The notes below the pieces were generated by a model, which saw only the letters and a program-made list of their open reading frames with translations, searched no databases and was not told the origin of the DNA. Below are positions 15,883-23,999 of a stretch of 64,000 nt of DNA, piece after piece. The DNA is from Lysobacter lycopersici. Lineage in GTDB: Bacteria > Pseudomonadota > Gammaproteobacteria > Xanthomonadales > Xanthomonadaceae. The position numbers and the translations under genes were made by a program. The DNA lies in NCBI RefSeq assembly GCF_007556775.1, contig NZ_CP041742.1, forward strand, positions 682,001-746,000, written 5' to 3'. The stretch's first letter is position 1, and each line of letters opens with the position of its first letter.

Positions 15883-15908
15883 AAAAAGCCCCGGCATGCC
15901 GGGGCTTT
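15883..15908 (-). terminator. Rho-independent terminator of the secreted peptidase gene
   Basis: Stem AAAGCCCCGGCA/TGCCGGGGCTTT is a perfect palindrome with TTTTTGTTT on the minus strand. It lies about 20 bases past the stop at 15930. Confidence 0.9.
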
Positions 15909-15929
15909 CTGCTTCATCGCGACAGGAAC

Positions 15930-17651
15930 TCAGGCCGCAGGCACGGTCACGCCATACGTGCACGATACGTTGTACGCATCGCCGATGGCGTTGACCTCAG
16001 CACTCGTATAGCCGAGTGCAGCCGCCGCATCGATCACCGCCTGCGCCGCATCCTTCTGGTTCGTCGACGAACCCGTCATCGACAACCCGGTGAAGAACGC
16101 CTTGTCCATCCGCTGCCCGCCGATCGCATCGCGCGCCACCAGGTTGCACGAAGACCAATACTGCCCCGCGGTATGCCCTTCCTGGCTCGCCACATCGCGC
16201 GGATACACGCGGCCGACGTTCCAGTTCGTCACCCGCCCGGGCCAGAACGGATTGTGTCCGTCCCAATTGAAAACCCAGAAATACGGCGCGTCCGCCGGCG
16301 TCCACTGGTTCGGCTGGTCGCGGCTGTAACCGGCCGCGACGTAATCGCCTACGCCTTCCGACAGCCCCTGCACCTGCGACAGGTGCCCGTCCGTCAGCCA
16401 ATCGTGCAGGCCGTGGCCCAGCTCGTGGATCACCACGTCCGCGTCCTGCGCATCGTCCACGCCGCCCTGCCCGAAATGCAGGTCGCCGCCGGAGTAGTAG
16501 GAATTGTCCTGGCCGCTCATCGCGTGCGGATCGAACTGCACGCCGCCGCGCGGATGCTGGTACGGAATCGCCTCGACGCCGAGCGTGACGTTGACGTAAC
16601 GCATGTAGGTATCGATGTTGTAGTAGGCGTTCACCGCGTCGAAACTGATGTTGTCGCGGGTGAAGTTGAACGCCTTGCCCGGCAGGCTCGGGCAGGCGGC
16701 GTCGTTCGGGGCTTCCAGGTTCCGGCACGTGGCATAGCGCCCGGCCAGGCTGTACAGGCCCGACGTCGCGTCGAAGCGGATGCCGCGCAGCACCACCTTC
16801 TTCAGCTGGGAATCCAGTTGCGGCGTATCGGCGTTGTTGCCATCGACGTAGCCCGCGTCGCCGTAGGTCGCGCGCGCGGACGAAAGCGGATCCGGCTTGA
16901 ACACCTGGCCGACGCCCGATGCCACCGGCCGCGCGAACTGGCGCATGTCCTGCGCGCGCAGCACTTCGCCGCTGGACGCATCGACCAGCACGTCCCAGTG
17001 GTTCGCGCGCACGCGCCAGACGTCGCGGGTATTCGCCTGCGCGTCGCGTAACGCCATGCGTTCGGTGTTCGAGGCCTGCGCCTGCGTGCCGAGGTAGCCG
17101 CGGGCGATGCCGACTGCGCGATCCGCGGTCATCGCGGCCTTGCCCGCGGCCAGCGGCTTGAGCTTGCGCACGCTGTCGTTGCCGACGTAGAGGATGGTGC
17201 CGTCGTCGCGCACCGTCACGGCGATGTCGCTGCCGAACACCGGCAAGCCGCCGATCCGCTGCCGGTAGCGCACCACGGTCAGGCCGGGCTGCCTGCGCAC
17301 GTGGACCTGCTGCAGGTCGGCCACGTCGCGTTCGCCCAGGCCGAGTTCGGCACGCCGCGCGACGAGGTAGTCGTAGGCCGCGGTCGCGGCGCTCGCCTTG
17401 AACTGCGCGTCGGTCGCCGACTTCGACAGGCGGTTGGCAACGAAGAAATCGGGTTGATACAAGGCGATGGCCGCGCCATCGGCGGCGTAGCGCCCATCGC
17501 GCCTGGCGATGCCGGCCTCGGGGGCGACGACATTGCGGGCAAGGCTCGCCGACTGTTTCGATTGCGCCTGCGGTTTGGCGGCGTCGGCGCTACCGGCGGA
17601 AATGGCGAGCGCGATCGTGGCTGCGAGCAGACAGGGCTTCAGTGCATGCAT
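15930..17651 (-). CDS. Secreted HExxH zinc metallopeptidase with FTP propeptide (thermolysin/fungalysin-like)
   Basis: 573 residues: signal peptide (1-24, A-D-A-A), then an FTP-type inhibitory propeptide region (about 60-230, including V-V-R-Y-R-Q-R-I-G-G-L-P-V-F-G and G-D-V-like turns). The catalytic domain follows. Zinc site H409-E-L-G-H413 with E432 in S-E-G-V-G-D-Y, 19 residues after the second His, is the gluzincin arrangement. An early C-R-N...C-P pair and a later S-C-N suggest disulfides. It is expected to be exported and self-processed, degrading proteins outside the cell. M-H-A-L-K-P-C was chosen for its signal peptide and AAAGGTC upstream. Assignment between M4 and M36 is open. Confidence 0.87.
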   Translation of the reverse strand: MHALKPCLLAATIALAISAGSADAAKPQAQSKQSASLARNVVAPEAGIARRDGRYAADGAAIALYQPDFFVANRLSKSATDAQFKASAATAAYDYLVARRAELGLGERDVADLQQVHVRRQPGLTVVRYRQRIGGLPVFGSDIAVTVRDDGTILYVGNDSVRKLKPLAAGKAAMTADRAVGIARGYLGTQAQASNTERMALRDAQANTRDVWRVRANHWDVLVDASSGEVLRAQDMRQFARPVASGVGQVFKPDPLSSARATYGDAGYVDGNNADTPQLDSQLKKVVLRGIRFDATSGLYSLAGRYATCRNLEAPNDAACPSLPGKAFNFTRDNISFDAVNAYYNIDTYMRYVNVTLGVEAIPYQHPRGGVQFDPHAMSGQDNSYYSGGDLHFGQGGVDDAQDADVVIHELGHGLHDWLTDGHLSQVQGLSEGVGDYVAAGYSRDQPNQWTPADAPYFWVFNWDGHNPFWPGRVTNWNVGRVYPRDVASQEGHTAGQYWSSCNLVARDAIGGQRMDKAFFTGLSMTGSSTNQKDAAQAVIDAAAALGYTSAEVNAIGDAYNVSCTYGVTVPAA

Positions 17652-17799
17652 GGGCGTGACCTTTCGTCGTGGAGGAAGGACAAGGCTCACCGCCGTCGAG
17701 GCGGCATCGACGCGTTCGCGGTCCCCATGTCCGCGCGTCGATGCCGTTGTACCACCACCCTTCCCCCGCACGCAGCCGTACGGAGGATCGCGCCGCCGC

Positions 17800-19347
17800 C
17801 TACGCCACCATCACCGGGATCTTGCCGATCCTTGCCTGCCATTCGCGCGGACCGGTCTGGTGCACGGATTCGCCGGTCGAATCGACGGCGACGGTGACCG
17901 GCATGTCCTGCACCTCGAATTCGTAGATCGCCTCCATGCCGAGGTCGGCGAAGCCCACGACCTTCGCCGCCTTGATCGCCTTGGACACGAGGTAGGCCGC
18001 GCCACCGACCGCCATCAGGTACGCGGACTGGTGCTTGCGGATCGCCTCGATCGCGACCGGGCCGCGTTCGGCCTTGCCGACCATGCCCATGAGTCCGGTC
18101 TGCGCCAGCACCTGTTCGGTGAACTTGTCCATGCGCGTCGCGGTGGTCGGACCGGCCGGGCCGACGACTTCGTCGCGCACCGGATCGACCGGGCCGACGT
18201 AGTAGATGAACTTGCCGTGCAGGTCGACCGGGAGTTGTTCGCCCTTGTTCAACATCTCGACCATGCGCTTGTGCGCAGCGTCGCGGCCGGTGAGCAGCTT
18301 GCCGTTGAGCAGCAGCACTTCGCCCGGCTTCCACGACGCGACCTCTTCCTTCGTCACCGTATCGAGATCGACGCGACGCGCGTTCTGCGGCGAATAGGTG
18401 AGCTTCGGCCAGTCTTCCAGTGACGGCGGATCCAGCATCACCGGGCCGCTGCCGTCGAGGGTGAAATGCGCATGGCGCGTCGCCGCGCAGTTCGGGATCA
18501 TCGCGACCGGCAAGTTCGCGGCATGGGTCGGGTAATCCTTGACCTTGATGTCGAGCACGGTCGTCAAACCACCGAGCCCTTGCGCGCCGATGCCGAGTGC
18601 GTTGACCTTTTCGTAGAGTTCGAGACGCAGTTCCTCCGCGCGATTGCTCGCGCCGCGCTGTTGCAGCTCGACAATGTCGATCGGCTCCATCAGCGATTCC
18701 TTGGCCAGCAGCATCGCCTTCTCCGCGGTGCCGCCGATGCCGATGCCGAGCATGCCCGGCGGGCACCAGCCGGCGCCCATGGTCGGCACCGTCTTCAGCA
18801 CCCAGTCGACGATGGAATCGGAGGGATTGAGCATGGCGAACTTGGACTTCGCCTCGGAACCGCCGCCTTTCGCGGCGACGATCACGTCGACGCTGTTGCC
18901 GGGAACGACCTTCACGTTGACCACGCCCGGCGTGTTGTCCTTCGTATTCGTGCGCTTGCCGGCCGGATCGGCCAGCACCGAGGCGCGCAGCTTGTTGTCC
19001 GGATGGTTGTAGGCGCGGCGCACGCCTTCGTGGACCATGTCCTCGACGCCCATCGTCGCGTCGTCCCAGCGCACGTCCATGCCGATCTCGAGGAACACGG
19101 TGACGATGCCGGTGTCCTGGCAGATCGGGCGGTGGCCTTCGGCGCACATCCGCGAATTGATCAGGATCTGCGCGATGGCATCCTTCGCCGCCGGCGATTC
19201 CTCGCGCTCGTAGGCGGCGGAAAGATTCCTGATGTAGTCGACCGGGTGGTAGTACGAGATGTACTGCAGGGCGTCGGCGACGGACTGGATCAGGTCTTCC
19301 TGTTTGATCGAAACAGGACCGTTCGAAATCTTGGGCTGGCTGGTCAT
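17800..19347 (-). CDS. Fumarate hydratase class I (4Fe-4S)
   Basis: 515 residues covering the alpha and beta domains in one chain. The three cluster cysteines are visible: C76 in G-H-R-P-I-C-Q-D-T-G, C195 in A-G-W-C-P-P-G and C287 in I-P-N-C-A-A-T. G-P-T-T-A-T-R-M-D near 395-403 is the conserved beta-domain substrate loop. It interconverts fumarate and malate in the TCA cycle, next in pathway order to the succinate dehydrogenase at the window start. Oxygen and superoxide sensitivity is expected for the class. A hairpin at 19367 lies upstream of its start. Confidence 0.94.
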   Translation of the reverse strand: MTSQPKISNGPVSIKQEDLIQSVADALQYISYYHPVDYIRNLSAAYEREESPAAKDAIAQILINSRMCAEGHRPICQDTGIVTVFLEIGMDVRWDDATMGVEDMVHEGVRRAYNHPDNKLRASVLADPAGKRTNTKDNTPGVVNVKVVPGNSVDVIVAAKGGGSEAKSKFAMLNPSDSIVDWVLKTVPTMGAGWCPPGMLGIGIGGTAEKAMLLAKESLMEPIDIVELQQRGASNRAEELRLELYEKVNALGIGAQGLGGLTTVLDIKVKDYPTHAANLPVAMIPNCAATRHAHFTLDGSGPVMLDPPSLEDWPKLTYSPQNARRVDLDTVTKEEVASWKPGEVLLLNGKLLTGRDAAHKRMVEMLNKGEQLPVDLHGKFIYYVGPVDPVRDEVVGPAGPTTATRMDKFTEQVLAQTGLMGMVGKAERGPVAIEAIRKHQSAYLMAVGGAAYLVSKAIKAAKVVGFADLGMEAIYEFEVQDMPVTVAVDSTGESVHQTGPREWQARIGKIPVMVA

Positions 19348-19366
19348 GTCGGCGTGCAGCGGGCGA

Positions 19367-19385
19367 AGCCGCTATTTTAGCGGCT
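19367..19385. promoter_or_regulatory. Perfect 8-bp inverted repeat upstream of fumarase
   Basis: AGCCGCTA TTT TAGCGGCT lies 20 bases upstream of the fumarase start codon on the minus strand and between the divergent fumarase and vapB genes. It could be an operator or a 5 prime leader hairpin; nothing else supports a specific role. Confidence 0.4.
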
Positions 19386-19425
19386 GGGACACTTGGATGC
19401 GGACTGGCCCGCAGCCCCGGAATCT

Positions 19426-19454
19426 GGTATTACTCTCTCGATTGAAGTAATACC
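19426..19454 (+). promoter_or_regulatory. Palindromic operator of the VapBC-type module
   Basis: GGTATTACT and AGTAATACC form a perfect 9-bp inverted repeat separated by 11 bases, immediately before the AAGGAG ribosome-binding site of the antitoxin gene. TA modules of this class are autoregulated by the antitoxin-toxin complex binding such palindromes, so this is the likely autoregulatory site. Confidence 0.75.
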
Positions 19455-19466
19455 GAAGGAGCCGCC

Positions 19467-19700
19467 ATGGGCACCACCCTCACCAGCAAGGGCCAGGTCA
19501 CCATTCCGAAGCAGGTGCGCGACGCACTGGATCTCGCACCGGGCAGCGAAGTCGAGTTCGCGGTGAACCGCGACGGTGACGTGGTCCTGCTCAAGGCTGG
19601 CAAACGCCGTGCCCGTCGCGGCGACCGCTTCGAGGCGGCGCGCGGCAAGGCGCAGGTCAAGTGGCGCAGCGACGAACTGATGGCGCTGCTGCGCGACTGA
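19467..19700 (+). CDS. AbrB/MazE-fold antitoxin of a VapBC pair
   Basis: 77 residues. The swapped-hairpin AbrB DNA-binding domain occupies 1-50: T-L-T-S-K-G-Q-V-T-I-P-K-Q-V-R-D-A-L matches the SpoVT/AbrB signature, followed by P-G-S-E-V-E-F. The C-terminal 25 residues (basic, ending S-D-E-L-M-A-L-L-R-D) would wrap around and inhibit the toxin. A strong RBS and a 9-bp palindrome precede it. It starts the operon with the PIN toxin six bases downstream. Confidence 0.9.
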   Translation: MGTTLTSKGQVTIPKQVRDALDLAPGSEVEFAVNRDGDVVLLKAGKRRARRGDRFEAARGKAQVKWRSDELMALLRD

Positions 19701-19706
19701 CTCCCG

Positions 19707-20108
19707 ATGCTCCTCGTCGACACCAATGTACTGATCGACGTGCTCGAAAACGACCCGGCTTGGGTCGACTGGTCCATCGCGCAATTGCGCGCGCAGTCGC
19801 AGGTGCATGCGTTGGCGATCAACCCTGTGATCTACGCCGAGCTTTCGCTCGCCTTCGACAGTTTCGAAGCATTGGACGCCGCCGTCGCCGGGATGGAACT
19901 GGAACTGGCGGAAATCCCCCGCCCGGCCCTGTTCCTCGCCGGCAAGGCCTTCGTGCGTTACCGCCGCGAGGGTGGCGTACGCCAGAACGTGCTGGCGGAC
20001 TTCTTCATCGGCGCGCACGCGGCGGCGCAAGGCTGGCCAGTGCTGACCCGTGATGTGCGCCGCTATCGCAATTATTTCCCGACCGTTCGGCTGATCGCGC
20101 CGGACTGA
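19707..20108 (+). CDS. PIN-domain toxin (VapC-like ribonuclease)
   Basis: 133 residues. The four PIN acidic residues are all present: D5 in L-V-D-T-N-V-L-I-D, E45 in Y-A-E-L, D98 in L-A-D-F-F-I-G-A-H-A and D116 in L-T-R-D-V-R-R-Y. These coordinate Mg/Mn for RNA cleavage in VapC toxins, which usually cut tRNA or rRNA loops. It is encoded six bases after its cognate AbrB-type antitoxin. All catalytic residues being intact implies an active toxin under antitoxin control. Confidence 0.92.
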   Translation: MLLVDTNVLIDVLENDPAWVDWSIAQLRAQSQVHALAINPVIYAELSLAFDSFEALDAAVAGMELELAEIPRPALFLAGKAFVRYRREGGVRQNVLADFFIGAHAAAQGWPVLTRDVRRYRNYFPTVRLIAPD

Positions 20109-20121
20109 ACGTACGCCGCCG

Positions 20122-21978
20122 ATGCCATCACCGATTCCTCCTCCTCAATTGGATTTGCGCCAGCGCTTCGGCGCGATGCGGAATTTGCCGCCGTTCCTGC
20201 GCGAGATCTGGGCCAGCAGCCCATGGCTGACCAGCGCCAGCCTCGCCCTGCGCCTGGTGCGCGCGCTGATGCCGGTGGCGACGCTGTACGTCGGCAAGCT
20301 GATCATCGATGAAGCGGTGCGCCTGGTCGGTGCGCACGTGCCGCACGACACGCTTTCCGCGGCATGGCACAGCGGCGAGCTCTCGCACCTGGTGCAGTTG
20401 CTGCTGCTGGAATTCGCGCTGGCCATCGCCTCGGACCTGTTCGGGCGGATGGTGGCCTACGTCGACTCGGTGCTGTCGGAGAAGTTCTCGAACGAGACCA
20501 GCATCCGCCTGATGGAACACGCGGCGACGCTGGACCTGGAGGATTTCGAGGATCCGGACCTGCAGGACCAGCTCGACCGCGCGCGACGCCAGACCATGGG
20601 CCGGATGAACCTGCTCAGCCAGTTGTTCGGGCAGGCGCAGACCGCGATCACCGTCGTCAGCTTCGCGGTCGGCCTGATCGCCTACGCGCCGTGGCTGATG
20701 CTGCTGCTCGCCATCGCGATGATCCCGGCCTTCGTCGGCGAATCGCACTTCAACGCGATCAACTATTCGCTCAACTTCCAGTGGACGCCGGAACGGCGCC
20801 AGCTCGACTACGTGCGGCAGATGGGCGCCAGCGTCGAGACCGCGAAGGAAGTGAAGATCTTCAACCTCAACCGTTTCTTCATCGAGCGCTTCCGCACGCT
20901 GGCGCAGCAGATGTTCCTCGCCAACAAGGCGCTGGCGGCGCGGCGCGCGTTCTGGGGCACGCTGCTCTCGGCGCTGGGCACGCTGGGCTACTACGCGGCC
21001 TACGTCTACATCGCCTGGCGCACGGTGAAAGGCGATTTCAGCATCGGCGACCTGACCTTCCTCGCCGGCAGCTTCCGCCAGCTCGGCAACCTGCTCGAAA
21101 GCCTGCTGATCGGCTTCTCGCAGGTCGCGGGACAGGCCCTGTTCCTCGAAGACCTGTATTCGTTCTACGACATCAAGCCAGAAATCGCGAGCAAGCCCGA
21201 TGCGTCGCCGATCCCGAAACCCATCTCGTGCGGATTCGTGTTCGAGAACGTCGGCTTCCGCTATCCGGACGCGGAGAAATGGGCACTGCGCGGCGTCGAA
21301 TTCGAACTGCACGCCGGCGAAGTGCTCGCGCTGGTCGGCGAGAACGGCGCCGGCAAGACCACGCTGGTGAAATTGCTGGCGCGGTTGTACGACCCGGACG
21401 AAGGCCGCATCCTGCTCGACGGACGCGATTTGAAGGATTACGACCTCGACGACCTGCGCGCCAACATCGGCGTGATCTTCCAGGACTTCGTGCGCTACCA
21501 CCTCAGCGCCGGCGAGAACATCGGCGTCGGCGACGTCGACGACATGTTCAACCAGGAACGCATCGCCGAGGCCGCGCGCAAGGGCATGGCCGACGAGGTG
21601 ATCGCGTCCTTGCCGAACGGCTACGACCAGTTGATCGGGCGTCGCTTCAAGACCGGCGTGGATCTCTCCGGCGGGCAGTGGCAGAAGATCGCCATCGCGC
21701 GCGCCTACATGCGCGACGCGCAGGTGATGATCCTCGACGAACCGACCGCGGCGCTGGACGCACGCAGCGAATTCGAGGTGTTCCAGCGCTTCAAGGATTT
21801 GTCCGAAGGCCGGACCGCGGTGCTGATCTCGCACCGCTTCAGCAGCGTGCGCATGGCCGACCGCATCCTGGTGCTGGCGAACGGCAAGGTCGAGGCCAGC
21901 GGCACGCACGAGCAGCTGATGGCGCAAGGCGGACGTTATGCCGAATTGTTCGAATTGCAGGCCGCGGGGTATCGGTAA
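20122..21978 (+). CDS. ABC transporter, fused permease and ATPase (exporter type)
   Basis: 618 residues, a half-transporter. Membrane domain (about 30-330) with hydrophobic helices near 38-60, 90-115, 172-200, 275-300. ATPase domain: Walker A G406-E-N-G-A-G-K-T, Q-loop in V-I-F-Q-D-F, signature L-S-G-G-Q-W-Q-K near 515, Walker B V-M-I-L-D-E-P-T near 535-542 and the switch His in I-S-H-R-F. It presumably homodimerises and exports a lipid, peptide or drug; nothing adjacent reveals the substrate. The start is 13 bases after vapC, probably by chance proximity. Confidence 0.88.
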   Translation: MPSPIPPPQLDLRQRFGAMRNLPPFLREIWASSPWLTSASLALRLVRALMPVATLYVGKLIIDEAVRLVGAHVPHDTLSAAWHSGELSHLVQLLLLEFALAIASDLFGRMVAYVDSVLSEKFSNETSIRLMEHAATLDLEDFEDPDLQDQLDRARRQTMGRMNLLSQLFGQAQTAITVVSFAVGLIAYAPWLMLLLAIAMIPAFVGESHFNAINYSLNFQWTPERRQLDYVRQMGASVETAKEVKIFNLNRFFIERFRTLAQQMFLANKALAARRAFWGTLLSALGTLGYYAAYVYIAWRTVKGDFSIGDLTFLAGSFRQLGNLLESLLIGFSQVAGQALFLEDLYSFYDIKPEIASKPDASPIPKPISCGFVFENVGFRYPDAEKWALRGVEFELHAGEVLALVGENGAGKTTLVKLLARLYDPDEGRILLDGRDLKDYDLDDLRANIGVIFQDFVRYHLSAGENIGVGDVDDMFNQERIAEAARKGMADEVIASLPNGYDQLIGRRFKTGVDLSGGQWQKIAIARAYMRDAQVMILDEPTAALDARSEFEVFQRFKDLSEGRTAVLISHRFSSVRMADRILVLANGKVEASGTHEQLMAQGGRYAELFELQAAGYR

Positions 21979-21990
21979 GCAGAGCGCATT

Positions 21991-22070
21991 TAGGAGCGCA
22001 CCGCAGGGGCGCGACACGCATCGCTCATCTGGTCGCGCCCCTCGGCCCGTGGCCTCGGTGCGCTCCTACA
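21991..22070. repeat. GTAGGAGCGC-type palindromic repeat pair
   Basis: TAGGAGCGCACC ... GGTGCGCTCCTAC with internal GGGGCGCGAC / GGTCGCGCCCC arms. The whole unit can fold into a cruciform-like double hairpin between the ABC transporter and the sugar-dehydrogenase-like gene. It is the same family as 2761-2870. Confidence 0.8.
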
Positions 22071-22087
22071 ACAGCGAGGCTACGACC

Positions 22088-23254
22088 ATGCAGCGCATCA
22101 CCCTATTCCTTCTCTGCATCGCCCTCACGCTGGCGCTGGATGCCTGCGCACAAACCGCGCAAGCTCCCGCAGTCGCGACATCACAAACCATGCCGTCGAA
22201 CGCAGGGGCGATGCGCGTGGAAACGATCGCCTCCGGGCTCGAATACCCGTGGTCGGTCGCGTTGCTGCCCGAAGGCGGATTCCTCGTCACCGAACGCCCG
22301 GGCCGCCTGCGCCGCATCGATGCGAACGGCACGATCTCGACGCCCATCGCCGGCGTGCCGCAAGTGTTCGCCGAAGGCCAGGGCGGGCTGCTGGACGTCA
22401 TGCTCGATCCCGGTTTCGCTGCGAACAAGCGTATCTGGCTGAGTTACGCCGAACCGGGCGAGAACGGCACCGCCGGCACCGCGGTCGCGACCGCGACGCT
22501 GGGCGATGCCGCGCTCTCCGACCTGCACGTCATCTATCGCCAGTTGCCGAAGCTCGAAGGCGGCATGCACTTCGGTTCGCGCATCGCCTTCGACGGCAAG
22601 GGTCATGTCTTCATCAGCCAGGGCGAACGCAACCACAAGGCGATGGCGCAGGATCTCGAAGTCCTGCAGGGCAAGCTGGTGCGATTGAATCTCGACGGCA
22701 CGCAGCCAGCCGACAATCCCTTCGCGAATGCGCCCGGCGTGCGCCGCGCGGTGTGGAGCTACGGCCATCGCAACATGCAGGGGCTCGCCATCGACCCGCG
22801 CACGGGCAGATTGTGGGAAAGCGAACACGGGCCTCGCGGCGGCGACGAGATCAACCGACCCGAGGCAGGAAAAAACTACGGCTGGCCGACGATCAGCGAC
22901 GGCATGGATTACGCCACCGGCCGACCGTATCCGGAAACGAAGGGCCGCGAGATGCCCGGGATGGAACGCCCGTACCACGTGTGGCCGAAATCGCCGGGCT
23001 TGTCGGGGATGGCGTTCCATACCGGGCATCCGGGTTCGCCATGGAACGACAGTTTGTTCCTCGGCGCGCTCGCCGACCGCGACCTGATCCGCCTGCAACT
23101 CGACGGCGACCGCATCGTGTCCGAGGAACGCCTGCTCGACGAACTCGGCGCGCGCATCCGCGACGTGCGCGCCGGAGCGGACGGGAACCTGTACGTGCTC
23201 ACCGACGAAGACGACGGCAAGTTGCTGCGGGTCGTGCCGCCGGCATCGAAGTAA
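22088..23254 (+). CDS. PQQ-dependent aldose/sugar dehydrogenase-like (Gdh-B/YliI family) lipoprotein
   Basis: 388 residues. The signal sequence ends L-D-A-C (Cys about 20), so it is probably lipidated. The mature part is a six-bladed beta-propeller of the soluble glucose dehydrogenase family: G-L-E-Y-P-W-S-V-A-L-L-P (about 51-62), S-Y-G-H-R-N-M-Q-G-L-A, E-H-G-P-R-G-G-D-E-I-N, G-K-N-Y-G-W-P near the middle and P-G-L-S-G-M-A-F at the end. E. coli YliI (Asd) oxidises aldoses with PQQ in the periplasm. Whether this host makes PQQ is not visible here. Confidence 0.86.
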   Translation: MQRITLFLLCIALTLALDACAQTAQAPAVATSQTMPSNAGAMRVETIASGLEYPWSVALLPEGGFLVTERPGRLRRIDANGTISTPIAGVPQVFAEGQGGLLDVMLDPGFAANKRIWLSYAEPGENGTAGTAVATATLGDAALSDLHVIYRQLPKLEGGMHFGSRIAFDGKGHVFISQGERNHKAMAQDLEVLQGKLVRLNLDGTQPADNPFANAPGVRRAVWSYGHRNMQGLAIDPRTGRLWESEHGPRGGDEINRPEAGKNYGWPTISDGMDYATGRPYPETKGREMPGMERPYHVWPKSPGLSGMAFHTGHPGSPWNDSLFLGALADRDLIRLQLDGDRIVSEERLLDELGARIRDVRAGADGNLYVLTDEDDGKLLRVVPPASK

Positions 23255-23270
23255 GTCGCCCCGCGTCCCT

Positions 23271-23416
23271 GTAGGAGCGCCTTTCAAGGCGCGACCACAT
23301 GCTTTTGTGGGAGCGGCTTCCAGCCGCGACAAATCTCGCCATCGGGCCTAAAGGCCCTCCCACAGTCGCGACTTCCGTCGCTCCCAATAATCAAAGCCGA
23401 GCAAGCTCGGCTCTAC
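23271..23416. repeat. Cluster of GTAGGAGC/GTGGGAGC/GTAGAGCC palindromes
   Basis: Three successive hairpin-type units: GTAGGAGCGCCTTTCAAGGC, GTGGGAGCGGCTTCCAGCCGC with its inverse ...GCTCCC, and GCCGAGCAAGCTCGGCTCTAC. The last unit, read on the minus strand, supplies the TAG stop of the DUF488 gene (23413-23415). The cluster separates two converging genes. Confidence 0.8.
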
Positions 23417-23958
23417 AACAACGAAGCCTGCGGGCCCGGATAACGCAACACCCCGTCGACCAGCACCGCATCGGCGTTGAGCACGTGCGGTTCCACCTTG
23501 CCCGGCGCGAGGATGTCGAATACCTGCCATCCGCGCGCAACGAAATCGTCGGCGATGAGGCGGCGGTGGCAGCGCCACCACACCGCCTCGGCGCACATCA
23601 CGCAGCTGCGTTCGCGCAGCGCGACCTGCATCAACGCATCGCGCGCATGGATGTATTCCGCGCTTGCCATGTAGTCGGCGTAACCGCGGAACGCATCGAC
23701 CCGCCACGCGCTGTTGGGCGAATCCGGCCGCGGATCGCGGCGCCCGCCCAATGCAGGCAAGGGCCAGTAGCGGATCCCGGCCGCGGCCAGGGCCGGCGCC
23801 ATCGCGTCCGGCGAAAACTGCGGGTTGCGGCGCGAACCGGCGAAGCGGCGCACGTCGGCGAGCACGGCGATGCCGTTTTCGCGCAGCAACTCCTCGAATT
23901 CCTGCCACGTCCGGGTGGAATGGCCAATTGTCCAGAGCGTGCCGGCCGCGGGTCGCAT
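23413..23958 (-). CDS. DUF488 family protein
   Basis: 181 residues starting M-R-P-A-A-G-T-L-W-T-I-G-H-S-T-R, where T-I-G-H-S is the DUF488 hallmark. Further conserved parts are L-A-D-V-R-R-F-A-G-S-R-R-N-P-Q-F near 33-48, L-P-A-L-G-G-R-R near 67-74, and C-A-E-A-V-W-W-R-C-H-R-R-L-I-A near 122-136. The Cys/His set in the last motif suggests a metal or redox site. Biochemical function is unknown. Its stop codon is inside the repeat at 23271-23416, and it is divergent from fpr. Confidence 0.86.
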   Translation of the reverse strand: MRPAAGTLWTIGHSTRTWQEFEELLRENGIAVLADVRRFAGSRRNPQFSPDAMAPALAAAGIRYWPLPALGGRRDPRPDSPNSAWRVDAFRGYADYMASAEYIHARDALMQVALRERSCVMCAEAVWWRCHRRLIADDFVARGWQVFDILAPGKVEPHVLNADAVLVDGVLRYPGPQASLL

Positions 23959-23964
23959 CCCGGT

Positions 23965-23970
23965 TAGAAT
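23965..23970 (+). promoter_or_regulatory. Candidate -10 box (TAGAAT) of fpr
   Basis: GGTTAGAATACGCG lies 30 bases upstream of the fpr ATG, the best match to a sigma-70 -10 box near this gene. It overlaps the 5 prime end of the divergent DUF488 gene. Confidence 0.5.
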
Positions 23971-23999
23971 ACGCGCGCTTTCCCCACCGCAATTTCCGC

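Noticed and set aside
15699-15917. 72-codon minus-strand ORF that contains the fumarase C-terminus
   Set aside because: Its N-terminal half is translated repeat and terminator sequence; treated as a fumarase fragment rather than a gene.
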